NCBI RefSeq assembly: GCF_900162685.1
Contig: NZ_LT727827.1
Location: 351,971-415,970, forward strand
Source of the DNA: Terribacillus halophilus
GTDB taxonomy: Bacteria > Bacillota > Bacilli > Bacillales > Amphibacillaceae
DNA length: 64,000 bases
Reading direction: 5' to 3'
The notes below the pieces were generated by a model that worked only from the letters and a program-made list of their open reading frames with translations, was not told where the DNA came from and ran no database searches. Below are positions 52,665-59,927 of the stretch, piece after piece (position 1 is the first letter of the stretch; each line of letters begins with the position of its first letter). Made by a program: the position numbers and the translations under genes.

Positions 52665-53144
52665 ATGACAGTATACGATTATGCTGCTGTTACCTTGGAT
52701 GGAAAAGAAGTCAGTCTAAGGGATTATGCCGGAAAGGTTCTTGTGATTGTGAACACGGCAAGTAAATGCGGCTTTGCACCACAGCTTGAACAGCTGCAGG
52801 AGTTATATAAGGACTATCAAGACAAAGGACTTGTTATTCTCGGGTTTCCGAGTAATCAATTCATGAATCAAGAACCAGGAAGCAGTGAAGAAATCGCAGA
52901 GGTATGTCAGCGCAATTACGGTGTTAGTTTTCCAATGTTTGAAAAGGTAAAAGTGAATGGACCAGACGCCCATCCGCTTTATAAACACCTGACAAATGAG
53001 GCTGGCGGTCTATTCTCTAAGAAAGTTAAATGGAATTTCACAAAATTCCTAGTTGATACAGAAGGAAATGTGGTCGAGCGATTCGCGCCGAAAACAAGCC
53101 CAATAGATATGAAACATTCTATTGAAAAGCTGCTCCAACAATAA
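52665..53144 (+). CDS. Glutathione-peroxidase-family thiol peroxidase
   Basis: A 159-aa Cys-type GPx, probably thioredoxin-dependent as in other Bacilli. Peroxidatic Cys35 is in [12 protein letters not shown], resolving Cys81 in [10 protein letters not shown]; Gln and Trp of the active site are seen in FPSNQF and [11 protein letters not shown]. Matches B. subtilis BsaA in length. GAGGAGG precedes the ATG. Confidence 0.92.
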   Translation: MTVYDYAAVTLDGKEVSLRDYAGKVLVIVNTASKCGFAPQLEQLQELYKDYQDKGLVILGFPSNQFMNQEPGSSEEIAEVCQRNYGVSFPMFEKVKVNGPDAHPLYKHLTNEAGGLFSKKVKWNFTKFLVDTEGNVVERFAPKTSPIDMKHSIEKLLQQ

Positions 53145-53392
53145 TCACAGCAAACGAGATCACAAAAAAGAGAGCGGAACAAAACAAGATTAATTCATCC
53201 TAAAAACGAACGATAACTAGATCCGTACTTTTAATGCAGCTCTCTGACGACTGCTGTTTTCCAACTTTAGCTGTTATCACGGATAAGAATGGCTTTTGAA
53301 GTAGACACCGACAAGAAAATCGCTATCTTTTTCGAGGAGTCTACGTACTCTGCCTACACGAGTGAAGATTTCCTATAACACAAATCAGCGTA

Positions 53393-53500
53393 GGAAATAC
53401 ACGGAGACTCCCGCGGGAGGAAGGCTAGGTTAGACCCCGCAGTTCGCTTTTTGCACGAGGAGACTCACCAGCCGCCCGCAGGAAAGCGGAGTGTATTTCC
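53393..53500. repeat. Bacillaceae-type palindromic repeat element
   Basis: A 108-bp unit with perfect outer arms GGAAATACAC (53393-53402) and GTGTATTTCC (53491-53500). Inside are GGAGACTCCCGCGGGAGG, GACCCCGCAG, GAGGAGACTCACCAGCCG and CCGCAGGAAAGCGGAG, a mosaic I recall from abundant intergenic repeats of Bacillaceae genomes. The 53145-53392 sequence before it has no gene and may hold more repeat-derived sequence (AGAGAGC near 53168 and GCTCTCT near 53240). Confidence 0.75.
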
Positions 53501-53531
53501 GAAGCGATGCTCTCATCTTCGTTTCCCACGC

Positions 53532-53579
53532 AAAAATCCAAACAATGCTGCAGTTGATTGCAGCATTGTTTGGATTTTT
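53532..53579. terminator. Long bidirectional hairpin terminator
   Basis: Perfect 21-bp stem (53532-53552 and 53559-53579, ends AAAAATCC and GGATTTTT) with a 6-nt loop. It lies between the repeat element and the convergent small gene. Confidence 0.88.
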
Positions 53580-53610
53580 ATATAGCTTAAACAGTTATGT
53601 CCCAGCCTCT

Positions 53611-53814
53611 TCATTCTTCAGGATCCGAGTTAGACGCTTGCTTTGTGCGGTGTTTATGCCGATCATCCTCTAAATCTCTCTCCACTTCATCCACCGGCAC
53701 ATCATCTGTCAGCATATCCTGTTTATTTTCCAGTTGTTTCTCTCGGTTCTCACTCTCAGCTTTGGAATAGCTGTGCTTGTTCTTGTCGCCTTTTGCTCCA
53801 TTCTTTTCTACCAT
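53611..53814 (-). CDS. Small hydrophilic protein of unknown function
   Basis: A 67-aa very charged, probably disordered protein (MVEKNGAKGDKNKHSYSKAE at the start, HKHRTKQASNSDPEE at the end). No motif recognised. ATG at 53814 is 7 nt from GAGGAGG, so translation is likely. It lies next to a SigB-like region; a stress role is only a guess. Confidence 0.6.
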   Translation of the reverse strand: MVEKNGAKGDKNKHSYSKAESENREKQLENKQDMLTDDVPVDEVERDLEDDRHKHRTKQASNSDPEE

Positions 53815-53889
53815 ATTCACCCTCCTCGTATCTTTCCTTCATGTAAGCCCTTTCCCTTTTAAAACGATGTAAAAACCTTCCTTAGCAAT

Positions 53890-53956
53890 GGTAACCGGGT
53901 AACGCAACGGGTATACTAAAAGCAGATAGCGTTTTTTACGCCTGGCAACAGGGTAA
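53890..53956 (+). promoter_or_regulatory. Two SigB-like promoter candidates before the SDR gene
   Basis: Candidate A: GGTAAC (53890-53895), 13 nt, GGGTAT (53909-53914), with a perfect -10 but poor -35. Candidate B: GTTTTT (53931-53936), 14 nt, GGGTAA (53951-53956). Both precede the dehydrogenase start at 53993. Confidence 0.45.
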
Positions 53957-53992
53957 TGCTTTACAAGATTGTCAAATGAGGTGAATCACACA

Positions 53993-54763
53993 ATGAAACC
54001 AACTGCTCTAATTACAGGAGCGTCCAGCGGAATTGGCTACCATTTAGCCAAATGGTTCGCCAAGGCAGGCTATGATTTAATTATCGTAGCGAGATCCAAG
54101 GATAAACTCCTATCCCTGCAAACAGAATTGCATGATTCGAATGTAACTGTCATTCCTCATGATTTGTCCGTACCAAACAGTGCTTACAAGCTCTATGAAA
54201 AAATTCGTGATGAAGGAAAAACAGTCGAAGTGCTTGTTAATAATGCCGGCTTTGGACTTAGCGGCAAGTTCGAGGAAACAAGCTTTGAGACACAGCAAAA
54301 ACTGCTGCATTTGAACATGGTCTCGTTATCGAATCTCTCACGATTGTTTATCAATGATATTATCCACTCTCCATTCAAGAGTGTGCCGAATGGCATCTTA
54401 AACATTTCTAGTATGGCTGCTTTCCTGCCAGGTCCGCACATGGCGGCCTACCATGCGTCAAAGGCATACGTTCAGTGGTATTCAGAAGCATTGGCTGAAG
54501 AATTGGCTCCGAGCGGCGTGACAGTTACCGCACTTTGTCCAGGTCCTACGCAGACTGAGTTTTTCAAACGTGCCGGTAATGACAAGATTATGTCTTCTTT
54601 CCGCGATGCCCCAGAGGATGTGGCACGCGAAGGATTCCTCGGATTTATTAAGGGTAAACGCGTTGTATTTCCGTCTATGAACATTCAAGCAGCTGTTTTC
54701 TTCATGAAGCTGCTTCCTAGCAAAACGCTCGCCAGAATAGCGAAAAATATGTATACGAAATAA
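53993..54763 (+). CDS. Short-chain dehydrogenase/reductase
   Basis: A 256-aa classical SDR with cofactor motif TGASSGIGYHLAKWF, NNAGFGLSG, catalytic Ser in LNISSMAAF and Tyr-Lys in YHASKAYVQ. The C-terminal part resembles fatty-acyl-metabolising DltE/YqjQ-like SDRs (LCPGPTQTEFF). Start at 53993 follows GAGGTG by 9 nt. Substrate unknown; SigB control is possible. Confidence 0.87.
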   Translation: MKPTALITGASSGIGYHLAKWFAKAGYDLIIVARSKDKLLSLQTELHDSNVTVIPHDLSVPNSAYKLYEKIRDEGKTVEVLVNNAGFGLSGKFEETSFETQQKLLHLNMVSLSNLSRLFINDIIHSPFKSVPNGILNISSMAAFLPGPHMAAYHASKAYVQWYSEALAEELAPSGVTVTALCPGPTQTEFFKRAGNDKIMSSFRDAPEDVAREGFLGFIKGKRVVFPSMNIQAAVFFMKLLPSKTLARIAKNMYTK

Positions 54764-54800
54764 GCAAAACAGACACCTGATGAGGGTGTCTGTTTTGCTT
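54762..54800. terminator. Bidirectional terminator after the SDR gene
   Basis: Perfect 16-bp stem (AAGCAAAACAGACACC at 54762-54777 and GGTGTCTGTTTTGCTT at 54785-54800) with a 7-nt loop; overlaps the stop codons of both converging genes. Confidence 0.9.
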
Positions 54801-55428
54801 ATCTGACATAACGACGCCGGTAGCTGTAAAAGTAAGCTGCCAATGGCCACCATGCTGCTGCAAAGATTGGATATACTGCCCAGATTACTGATGGCGAATA
54901 TGCAATATTTACAAATAGGAAAAACAAACTAAGGGCACCAAATCCAAGTACGGAAAAGAATAAATTAGAGTTCAGTCGCTTTCCGATAAGAGATAGCGGC
55001 CACCAGCTCATGACAAAGATGATGAACCCATACCAAGGCGTTTCATGACCGAAATATTCGTGCAGAGCAGCATAATATAAGCAAACAGCAAGACTAATGA
55101 ACAGAGCTGTTTTCAGACTACCAAGCGATTTACGGAACATTACCAACGTCGGCCATAATGTCAACGCACCAAATGTGTACAAACACCAAAGTACCTCAGG
55201 TGTGTCAGTCAAATTCTCATGTACAAGTACAGTTCCAACAAATATTGCCGACAGCCAGGAAACGACTGCTTGCTGCTTTGGCAGCAGAATCTGCAGCGCA
55301 AAAAGCACACAGACACCTAAACTATACGTGTACCAAATTTCCTGCGGGGTCGTCTTCAAGTTTATATATACCGTATATCCCCCTAGGCTAACGAGCATAA
55401 AGGCAACAAATAACCGCCACGGTTTCAT
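54799..55428 (-). CDS. Polytopic membrane protein of unknown function
   Basis: A 209-aa very hydrophobic protein with about seven predicted helices. Three repeats of a pattern like P-E-I/V-L-W-Y-x-Y-T/S-x-G (TPQEIWYTYSLGV, TPEVLWCLYTFGA, SPSVIWAVYPIFA) suggest internal duplication. Its ATG overlaps the stop of the upstream HAAS gene (ATGA). Together with PadR it may form a self-regulated membrane system. No function known. Confidence 0.75.
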   Translation of the reverse strand: MKPWRLFVAFMLVSLGGYTVYINLKTTPQEIWYTYSLGVCVLFALQILLPKQQAVVSWLSAIFVGTVLVHENLTDTPEVLWCLYTFGALTLWPTLVMFRKSLGSLKTALFISLAVCLYYAALHEYFGHETPWYGFIIFVMSWWPLSLIGKRLNSNLFFSVLGFGALSLFFLFVNIAYSPSVIWAVYPIFAAAWWPLAAYFYSYRRRYVR

Positions 55429-55874
55429 CTGTGCATCACCTTTCTTCTTCTAGCTTTCATCCAAACAAAAGCCATGCTCACAGGCCACCAAAGAATAGCA
55501 AATGTCGGGAAGACAAACCATATCTCATGAGGTGTATAATACATATTCACAAAAATAAGCAATCCAATAATCAAAACACTGCCGCATATGGAAAAACCAA
55601 GATTAAGCGTACTCATATCCTCTTTCTGCTTTTTCAATTTACCGCCTTTTTGCTTCGGTTCCTGCTGCAGCTGGAATTCCTTTTTGATCTCGGCCAAATT
55701 TCCGAAGTCAACAATCGCTTTATTTATTGCGTCTTCTTCCGCTTTCCCATCCAGCATAAAATCAGCTGCTTTTTCTTCCATGGAATCTATTATTTCTTCT
55801 TTCAGTGTTGCGACTTGTTCCGTTTCTGGTAAGTCTGCAAATTGCTCTTCTACATACGCTCTGATTTTCTGCAT
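55425..55874 (-). CDS. HAAS-domain (DUF1700-like) membrane protein
   Basis: A 149-aa protein: an N-terminal helical HAAS/DUF1700-like domain (AYVEEQFADLPETEQVATLK, AINKAIVDFGNLAEIKKEF), a basic linker and two C-terminal helices (about 95-115 and 122-140; TPHEIWFVFPTFAILWWP). HAAS proteins are commonly encoded next to PadR regulators. The ATG (55874) overlaps the padR stop (TGATG). The TPHEIW motif is shared with the downstream membrane protein. Confidence 0.82.
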   Translation of the reverse strand: MQKIRAYVEEQFADLPETEQVATLKEEIIDSMEEKAADFMLDGKAEEDAINKAIVDFGNLAEIKKEFQLQQEPKQKGGKLKKQKEDMSTLNLGFSICGSVLIIGLLIFVNMYYTPHEIWFVFPTFAILWWPVSMAFVWMKARRRKVMHR

Positions 55875-56197
55875 CAGACACCCTCCATAAAAATATCGAT
55901 TAATTGCTTTGCTTCCTGCCATTCTTTCGCCGCTTCCTGCCAATAAGCCTTTCCAAGCGTAGTAATCGTGTAATACTTCCGCTTGCCGCCGTGTGATTTC
56001 TCACCTTGATAAGATTCAATCAATTCCCGGCGCTCCAGCCGCTGAAATACGGCATATAGTGTTGCTTCTTTAATTTGGAATGCATCGTCTGTCCAAGCTG
56101 CTATGTCTTTCGATATCTGGTATCCATACTTATCGCCGTCCATCAGCAGACGAAGAATAATGGAGTCCAGATGACCTCGAATTGTATCACTCCGAAT
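55874..56197 (-). CDS. PadR-family transcriptional regulator, probable ATT start
   Basis: Winged-helix PadR regulator of about 107 aa. The first ATG (56143) would begin inside the recognition domain (MDGDKYGYQISKDI) and give only 89 aa. Upstream in-frame codons encode IRSDTIRGHLDSIILRLL, which matches the usual PadR N-terminal helix, up to a TAG. No ATG, GTG or TTG occurs there; an ATT at 56197 follows TAGGG. Either a rare ATT start or a frameshift near the start explains this. It heads the operon. Confidence 0.72.
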   Translation of the reverse strand: MRSDTIRGHLDSIILRLLMDGDKYGYQISKDIAAWTDDAFQIKEATLYAVFQRLERRELIESYQGEKSHGGKRKYYTITTLGKAYWQEAAKEWQEAKQLIDIFMEGV

Positions 56198-56214
56198 ATG
56201 GCATCCCTACTTTC

Positions 56215-56274
56215 AAATTACTCTACCTGATAAAGTAATCATAAAACAAATTACTCTGTGTGTCAAAGTAATTT
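56215..56274 (-). promoter_or_regulatory. padR promoter with two identical-type palindromic operators
   Basis: On the minus strand TTGACA (56266-56261), 17 nt, TATGAT (56243-56238). Two copies of AAATTACT-N11-AGTAAT lie at 56215-56239 and 56248-56274 with starts 33 bp apart. One covers the -35 and the other lies just past the -10, a layout expected for PadR autorepression. Confidence 0.8.
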
Positions 56275-56442
56275 ATTGTACTTTTTTTCCAAAATAAAAA
56301 AACAGATGATTAACCTGTTTTTTGAAGGATTTTATAAAGTTTATTTCTCGATGTCTTAAGTAAAAAGAAGCAAACAAGTTTCGTTATCAAGTTTCTGTAA
56401 ATGAAAAAGCTTGGATAGCGGTGTTAAAGCTGCTTTGCATTA

Positions 56443-56637
56443 CTATTTATCTTGTTTCTTTTTATAAAGCCAAATCATTATAAAAAATGCGGCTGATACC
56501 TTGAATACAAAGTTAAGCACTATAGTTACGTTATACATTGCATTTATACGATCCAGTCCAATCACTATATGAACCAGTGAATATACGCCGGTAAGTAAAA
56601 CTGCTATTCTAAGTATGTTGTACCCAAATGTTATCAA
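56443..56637 (-). CDS. Small two-helix membrane protein
   Basis: A 64-aa protein (MITFGYNILRIAVLLTGVYS at the start, WLYKKKQDK at the end) with two hydrophobic helices. The start is TTG (56637). Just before it a tandem 10-bp duplication GATAACATTT/GATAACATTT separates this frame from an overlapping GTG that may have been the original start. No RBS of quality is seen. Function unknown. Confidence 0.5.
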   Translation of the reverse strand: MITFGYNILRIAVLLTGVYSLVHIVIGLDRINAMYNVTIVLNFVFKVSAAFFIMIWLYKKKQDK

Positions 56638-56643
56638 ATGTTA

Positions 56644-56817
56644 TCACTTTGCTTTATTCACTCTCCTGATTGCTATTAAAATGACCACTACCAGCACAAA
56701 AGTAACGATAGTTATCGTGTCTTTTAGTGTCTCATTCTCTGAAAAAAGATTTATCATCGTAGATATAGCTAACAACAACAGGACGAGACGATAACTATTT
56801 TCAGCTATTAACTTCAC
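56644..56817 (-). CDS. Small two-helix membrane protein, upstream partner
   Basis: A 57-aa ORF starting at GTG (56817), 5 nt after AAGGGA. It begins MKLIAENSYRLVLLLLAIST and ends LIAIRRVNKAK, with two hydrophobic helices. Its stop overlaps the start region of the next small gene. Both look like the same kind of product and may be related by duplication. No family recognised; an immunity or stress-membrane role is only a guess. Confidence 0.5.
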   Translation of the reverse strand: MKLIAENSYRLVLLLLAISTMINLFSENETLKDTITIVTFVLVVVILIAIRRVNKAK

Positions 56818-56881
56818 AAAATCCCTTCAAAACTTGTTCTGTTGCAAAGTAATACTTTATCTTTTATTACTGCAATTATAC

Positions 56882-56912
56882 AAAAAAAAGAGCAGAGAAT
56901 CTCCTCTGCTCT
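56882..56912 (-). terminator. Intrinsic terminator of the riboflavin operon
   Basis: Perfect 9-bp stem AGAGCAGAG/CTCTGCTCT (56889-56897 and 56904-56912), 6-nt loop, eight T on the minus strand. Confidence 0.93.
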
Positions 56913-56919
56913 CACTGAC

Positions 56920-57384
56920 TTAAATTTGTTTTAACAAATTAGCCATTTCAATCGCTGAAACTGCTGCTTCTGCACCTTTATTACCCGCTTTTGTGCCAGC
57001 ACGCTCTATTGCTTGCTCAATCGTGTTGGTCGTTAGGACACCGAAGATAATTGGAATGCCCGCTTTATTTGCTGCGCCTGCTACGCCTTTTGCAACTTCA
57101 TTGCTGACATAATCAAAGTGAGGCGTCGAGCCTTTAATAACAGTTCCCAACGTGATAACTGCGTCATATTTTCCAGTGCCAGCAAGTTTATCTGCTACTA
57201 GCGGAATCTCAAATGCCCCTGGCACCCAGGCTACATCTACTTTTGCTTCGTCTACACCGTGACGTTTCAATGTATCAATAGCACCGCTTAGCAGTTTGCT
57301 TGTGATGAATTCATTGAATCTGCCTACAACAATACCAATCTTTAAATCTGATCCTACTACATTTCCTTCGATAACGTTTACCAT
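56920..57384 (-). CDS. ribH: 6,7-dimethyl-8-ribityllumazine synthase
   Basis: A 154-aa lumazine synthase joining the pyrimidine and DHBP in riboflavin synthesis. [38 protein letters not shown] with catalytic His, and [12 protein letters not shown] are diagnostic. AAAGGAG precedes the ATG. Last gene of the ribE-ribB-ribH operon. Confidence 0.97.
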   Translation of the reverse strand: MVNVIEGNVVGSDLKIGIVVGRFNEFITSKLLSGAIDTLKRHGVDEAKVDVAWVPGAFEIPLVADKLAGTGKYDAVITLGTVIKGSTPHFDYVSNEVAKGVAGAANKAGIPIIFGVLTTNTIEQAIERAGTKAGNKGAEAAVSAIEMANLLKQI

Positions 57385-57435
57385 GTGAATGCTCCTTTAT
57401 TGTTAGGATAGTGACTATCCTCTATTTATTTTCTG

Positions 57436-58053
57436 TTATAAAGCCTTTGTCTTATTTCCCTGGCGATATGCAATTAAGTCTTCGATTGTAATTAGCGGCA
57501 ACCCATGCACAGCTGCAAGGTTTTCTAAATCAGGCATGCGAGCCATGGAGCCATCTTCCTTCATAATCTCGCAAATATAACCCACTTCAGCTGCTCCTGC
57601 TAGTTTTGCTAAATCAACTGCAGCCTCTGTATGTCCTGGTCGCTCCAGTACGCCGTTTGATTTCGCAATAAGCGGAAAGATATGTCCTGGTCGCTGGAAA
57701 TCCGCTGGTTTACTTGCACTATCAGCAAGCTTTGTAATCGTATGGGCGCGTTCATAGGCACTAATACCAGTTGTGGAATCGATATGATCGACACTTACCG
57801 TGAATGCCGTCCCGTGTGGATCTGTATTTGTATTTACCATCGGGGGCAAATCCAATTTTTCAGCAATTTCCCGGGAAATAGGCGCACAGATCAGACCTTT
57901 TCCGACAGAAGCCATAAAATTAACCGTCTCAGGAGTTGCAAATGCTGCTAAGGCTAGCAAATCTCCCTCATTCTCTCGATCCTCATCATCGGTAACAATG
58001 ATCAGCTTTCCGCTTTTTAAGTATTCCATTGCATGCTCGATAGTCGTTTTCAC
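57436..58053 (-). CDS. ribB: 3,4-dihydroxy-2-butanone-4-phosphate synthase (stand-alone RibB)
   Basis: A 205-aa DHBP synthase converting ribulose-5-phosphate. Metal/substrate motifs [26 protein letters not shown] and [14 protein letters not shown] are present. In B. subtilis this domain is fused to GTP cyclohydrolase II (RibA); here the protein ends after the RibB domain and the next gene is ribH. Starts at GTG (58053) after GAGGAGAG. Confidence 0.95.
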   Translation of the reverse strand: MKTTIEHAMEYLKSGKLIIVTDDEDRENEGDLLALAAFATPETVNFMASVGKGLICAPISREIAEKLDLPPMVNTNTDPHGTAFTVSVDHIDSTTGISAYERAHTITKLADSASKPADFQRPGHIFPLIAKSNGVLERPGHTEAAVDLAKLAGAAEVGYICEIMKEDGSMARMPDLENLAAVHGLPLITIEDLIAYRQGNKTKAL

Positions 58054-58066
58054 GTTGCAACTCTCC

Positions 58067-58714
58067 TCAATCTAAGAATCCATTCTGTTCCAAAGTCTCT
58101 TTCGAAATTCCTGCAGGATCCGCTTTTTTCTGGTGCTCCAGCAGACGCTCCATATATTTGGCAAGCTGATCAAACTCGAGATTCACATAATCGCCAACCT
58201 GCTTATCTCCTAAAATCGTCGCTTGCCTTGTCTCGGGAATTAGAGAAATCGTAAATTTGTCTTCTCCTACCTCAAAAACTGTTAATGACACCCCATCTAC
58301 AGAGATAGACCCTTTTGTCATTAAATATTGGAGACCTTCGCTTACTGAAATGTCGATATAACGTGCATTTGCTTCTTCTCGAATGGATGTAATTGTTCCG
58401 TTTGTATCAACGTGACCACTTACGAAATGACCGCCTAGTCTGCCTGCAGGCTGCAGCGCGGGCTCCAAATTCACTGCATCGGAGCTGCGCAAAGCGGACA
58501 GCGTGCTGGACCGGAATGTTTCGGGCATCACATCCACTTGAAAGCTATGCGGAGTAAACGTTGTAACGGTGAGGCACACACCGCTAACAGAAATACTGTC
58601 TCCTATATGCATATCTTTGGTGAGCTTCTCACTGGCAATCGTAAGCTGCATCGCCTCTTCTTGTTTTTCTACAGCAATTATGCTGCCTACTTCTTGAATA
58701 ATTCCAGTAAACAC
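58067..58714 (-). CDS. ribE: Riboflavin synthase alpha chain
   Basis: A 215-aa enzyme dismutating two lumazines to riboflavin. It has two lumazine-binding barrels: [12 protein letters not shown] and GVCLTVTTF (first), [11 protein letters not shown], then [11 protein letters not shown] (second). Starts at GTG (58714) after GAGGAGG. It is the first gene after the FMN riboswitch, where ribD normally is. Confidence 0.96.
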   Translation of the reverse strand: MFTGIIQEVGSIIAVEKQEEAMQLTIASEKLTKDMHIGDSISVSGVCLTVTTFTPHSFQVDVMPETFRSSTLSALRSSDAVNLEPALQPAGRLGGHFVSGHVDTNGTITSIREEANARYIDISVSEGLQYLMTKGSISVDGVSLTVFEVGEDKFTISLIPETRQATILGDKQVGDYVNLEFDQLAKYMERLLEHQKKADPAGISKETLEQNGFLD

Positions 58715-58897
58715 GATTCTCCTCCTCGTTCCTGCTCATCCGACTAGGGACAAACCAATCTATTAGACATTACGAATGGGAATATGACCGTCTCGGGGCA
58801 ATGTGACGGTTTAGTGGGGGTGGTACTGTAAACTATCTCCATAAGTCGGCAGTGAAACACACATCTTTCTTACACCGCTTTACCAAAATAGTTAACA
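58715..58897 (-). other. Spacer between FMN-riboswitch terminator and ribE
   Basis: About 180 nt of gene-free sequence where ribD is usually found. No reading frame resembling RibD was detected. It may be a scar of ribD loss, or simply a long leader. Confidence 0.45.
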
Positions 58898-58930
58898 TAA
58901 AAAGCCCCAGAATAACTGCTTCTGGGGCTT
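58898..58930 (-). terminator. FMN-riboswitch terminator
   Basis: Perfect 11-bp stem AAGCCCCAGAA/TTCTGGGGCTT (58902-58912 and 58920-58930), 7-nt loop, then TTTTTATG on the minus strand. It is the likely expression platform of the riboswitch. Confidence 0.9.
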
Positions 58931-59011
58931 TGGCTTTAAAAGTTATAGCGAAAATAAGCTAGTGTCATATGACAAAGCTCATGTTGGCATGTGGATAGCA
59001 CGCCGTTTCCT

Positions 59012-59140
59012 CTTTCCCATCCAGACTATACTGTCGGCTTTGGAATCTCACCAAATCCACCGTTATGATAACGGGTCACGGACTGAAGACAGCTAAGCTG
59101 CCTATCACCGCCGGTCGGGAATTTCACCCTGCCCCAAGAG
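59012..59140 (-). ncRNA. FMN riboswitch (RFN element)
   Basis: The minus strand shows the RFN consensus blocks TCTTGGGGCAGGGTGAAATT, CCGACCGGCGGTGAT, GTCCGTGACCCG, GGTGGATTTGGTGAGATTCC and GCCGACAGTATAGTCTGGAT. FMN binding should favour the downstream terminator and shut off ribE-ribB-ribH. Confidence 0.97.
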
Positions 59141-59301
59141 AAAACCTATTCGATTGCTTACAACATTAACATATTTTTTATCGTGTTGTACAGAGAGAAA
59201 ATTATCTAAAAATTATATTGACTCCAATTGGAATAATAAGTAAACTAAGACAGTAAAATAATGTTGACCGGTAAAATTTTGTTTACAGAGGAGGAGTACC
59301 G

Positions 59302-59922
59302 ATGAAACAAGTAATGGCGTTGACCACCTATGAGCAGTTAAAAGCAATCAGTGACCCGCTGCGCGCAGAGATTATTATGAAACTAGTAGAAACATCCTAT
59401 ACTGGCCAGCAGCTTGCTGTCATGCTCGAAATCAGCAGGCCGAAAGTCCACTACCATTTAAAAGAATTAGAGAAAAATAGCTTAATTGAGGTGATACGCA
59501 CCGAGGAGAAAAATGGCATTATACAGAAATTCTATCGAGCTACAGCCAGAGGCTTTTATCCATCGGAGGATTTGCTTCCTTACGCAGAAGCATTGAGTGA
59601 ATCTACACGGCAGCTATTTGTACAGATGGCGAATAAAACAAAAACGGCAATTCTAAGTGCCCCGGAATCGACCTTTGCTAAAGCAGCTGGATCTACTGAC
59701 CCGAAAGATTGGGAAGCAATCGGGAGCATTTGGGAAATCAGCGCTACAGAAGCGGATTTTAAAGCGTTCACACAAGGCTTATTTGATTTAATGCAAGAGC
59801 TTCGTCAAAAAAGTGAGGCAGCCGAAAAAGACCCAAATGGGAAGCTCTATTACTTTTCTGCCTTTGGTTTTGAGATGGAGGAACCATCATTTGATCAGAT
59901 TGATTTAAATGAGGAGGACTAA
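59302..59922 (+). CDS. ArsR-like winged-helix transcriptional regulator
   Basis: A 206-aa protein with N-terminal wHTH (about 8-85): LKAISDPLRAEIIMKLVETS, QQLAVMLEISRPKVHYHLKE. The C-terminal half is helical and acidic without an obvious ligand domain. GAGGAGGAG precedes the ATG. It is 5 bp upstream of an MFS efflux gene and likely controls it. A promoter TTGACT-N17-TAAACT with an adjoining CCAATTGG palindrome lies near 59218-59246. Confidence 0.85.
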   Translation: MKQVMALTTYEQLKAISDPLRAEIIMKLVETSYTGQQLAVMLEISRPKVHYHLKELEKNSLIEVIRTEEKNGIIQKFYRATARGFYPSEDLLPYAEALSESTRQLFVQMANKTKTAILSAPESTFAKAAGSTDPKDWEAIGSIWEISATEADFKAFTQGLFDLMQELRQKSEAAEKDPNGKLYYFSAFGFEMEEPSFDQIDLNEED

Positions 59923-59927
59923 GAGGT

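Noticed and set aside
58715-58897. Remnant of ribD
   Set aside because: Codons in all minus-strand frames show no RibD deaminase or reductase motifs, so a pseudogene call is not supported.
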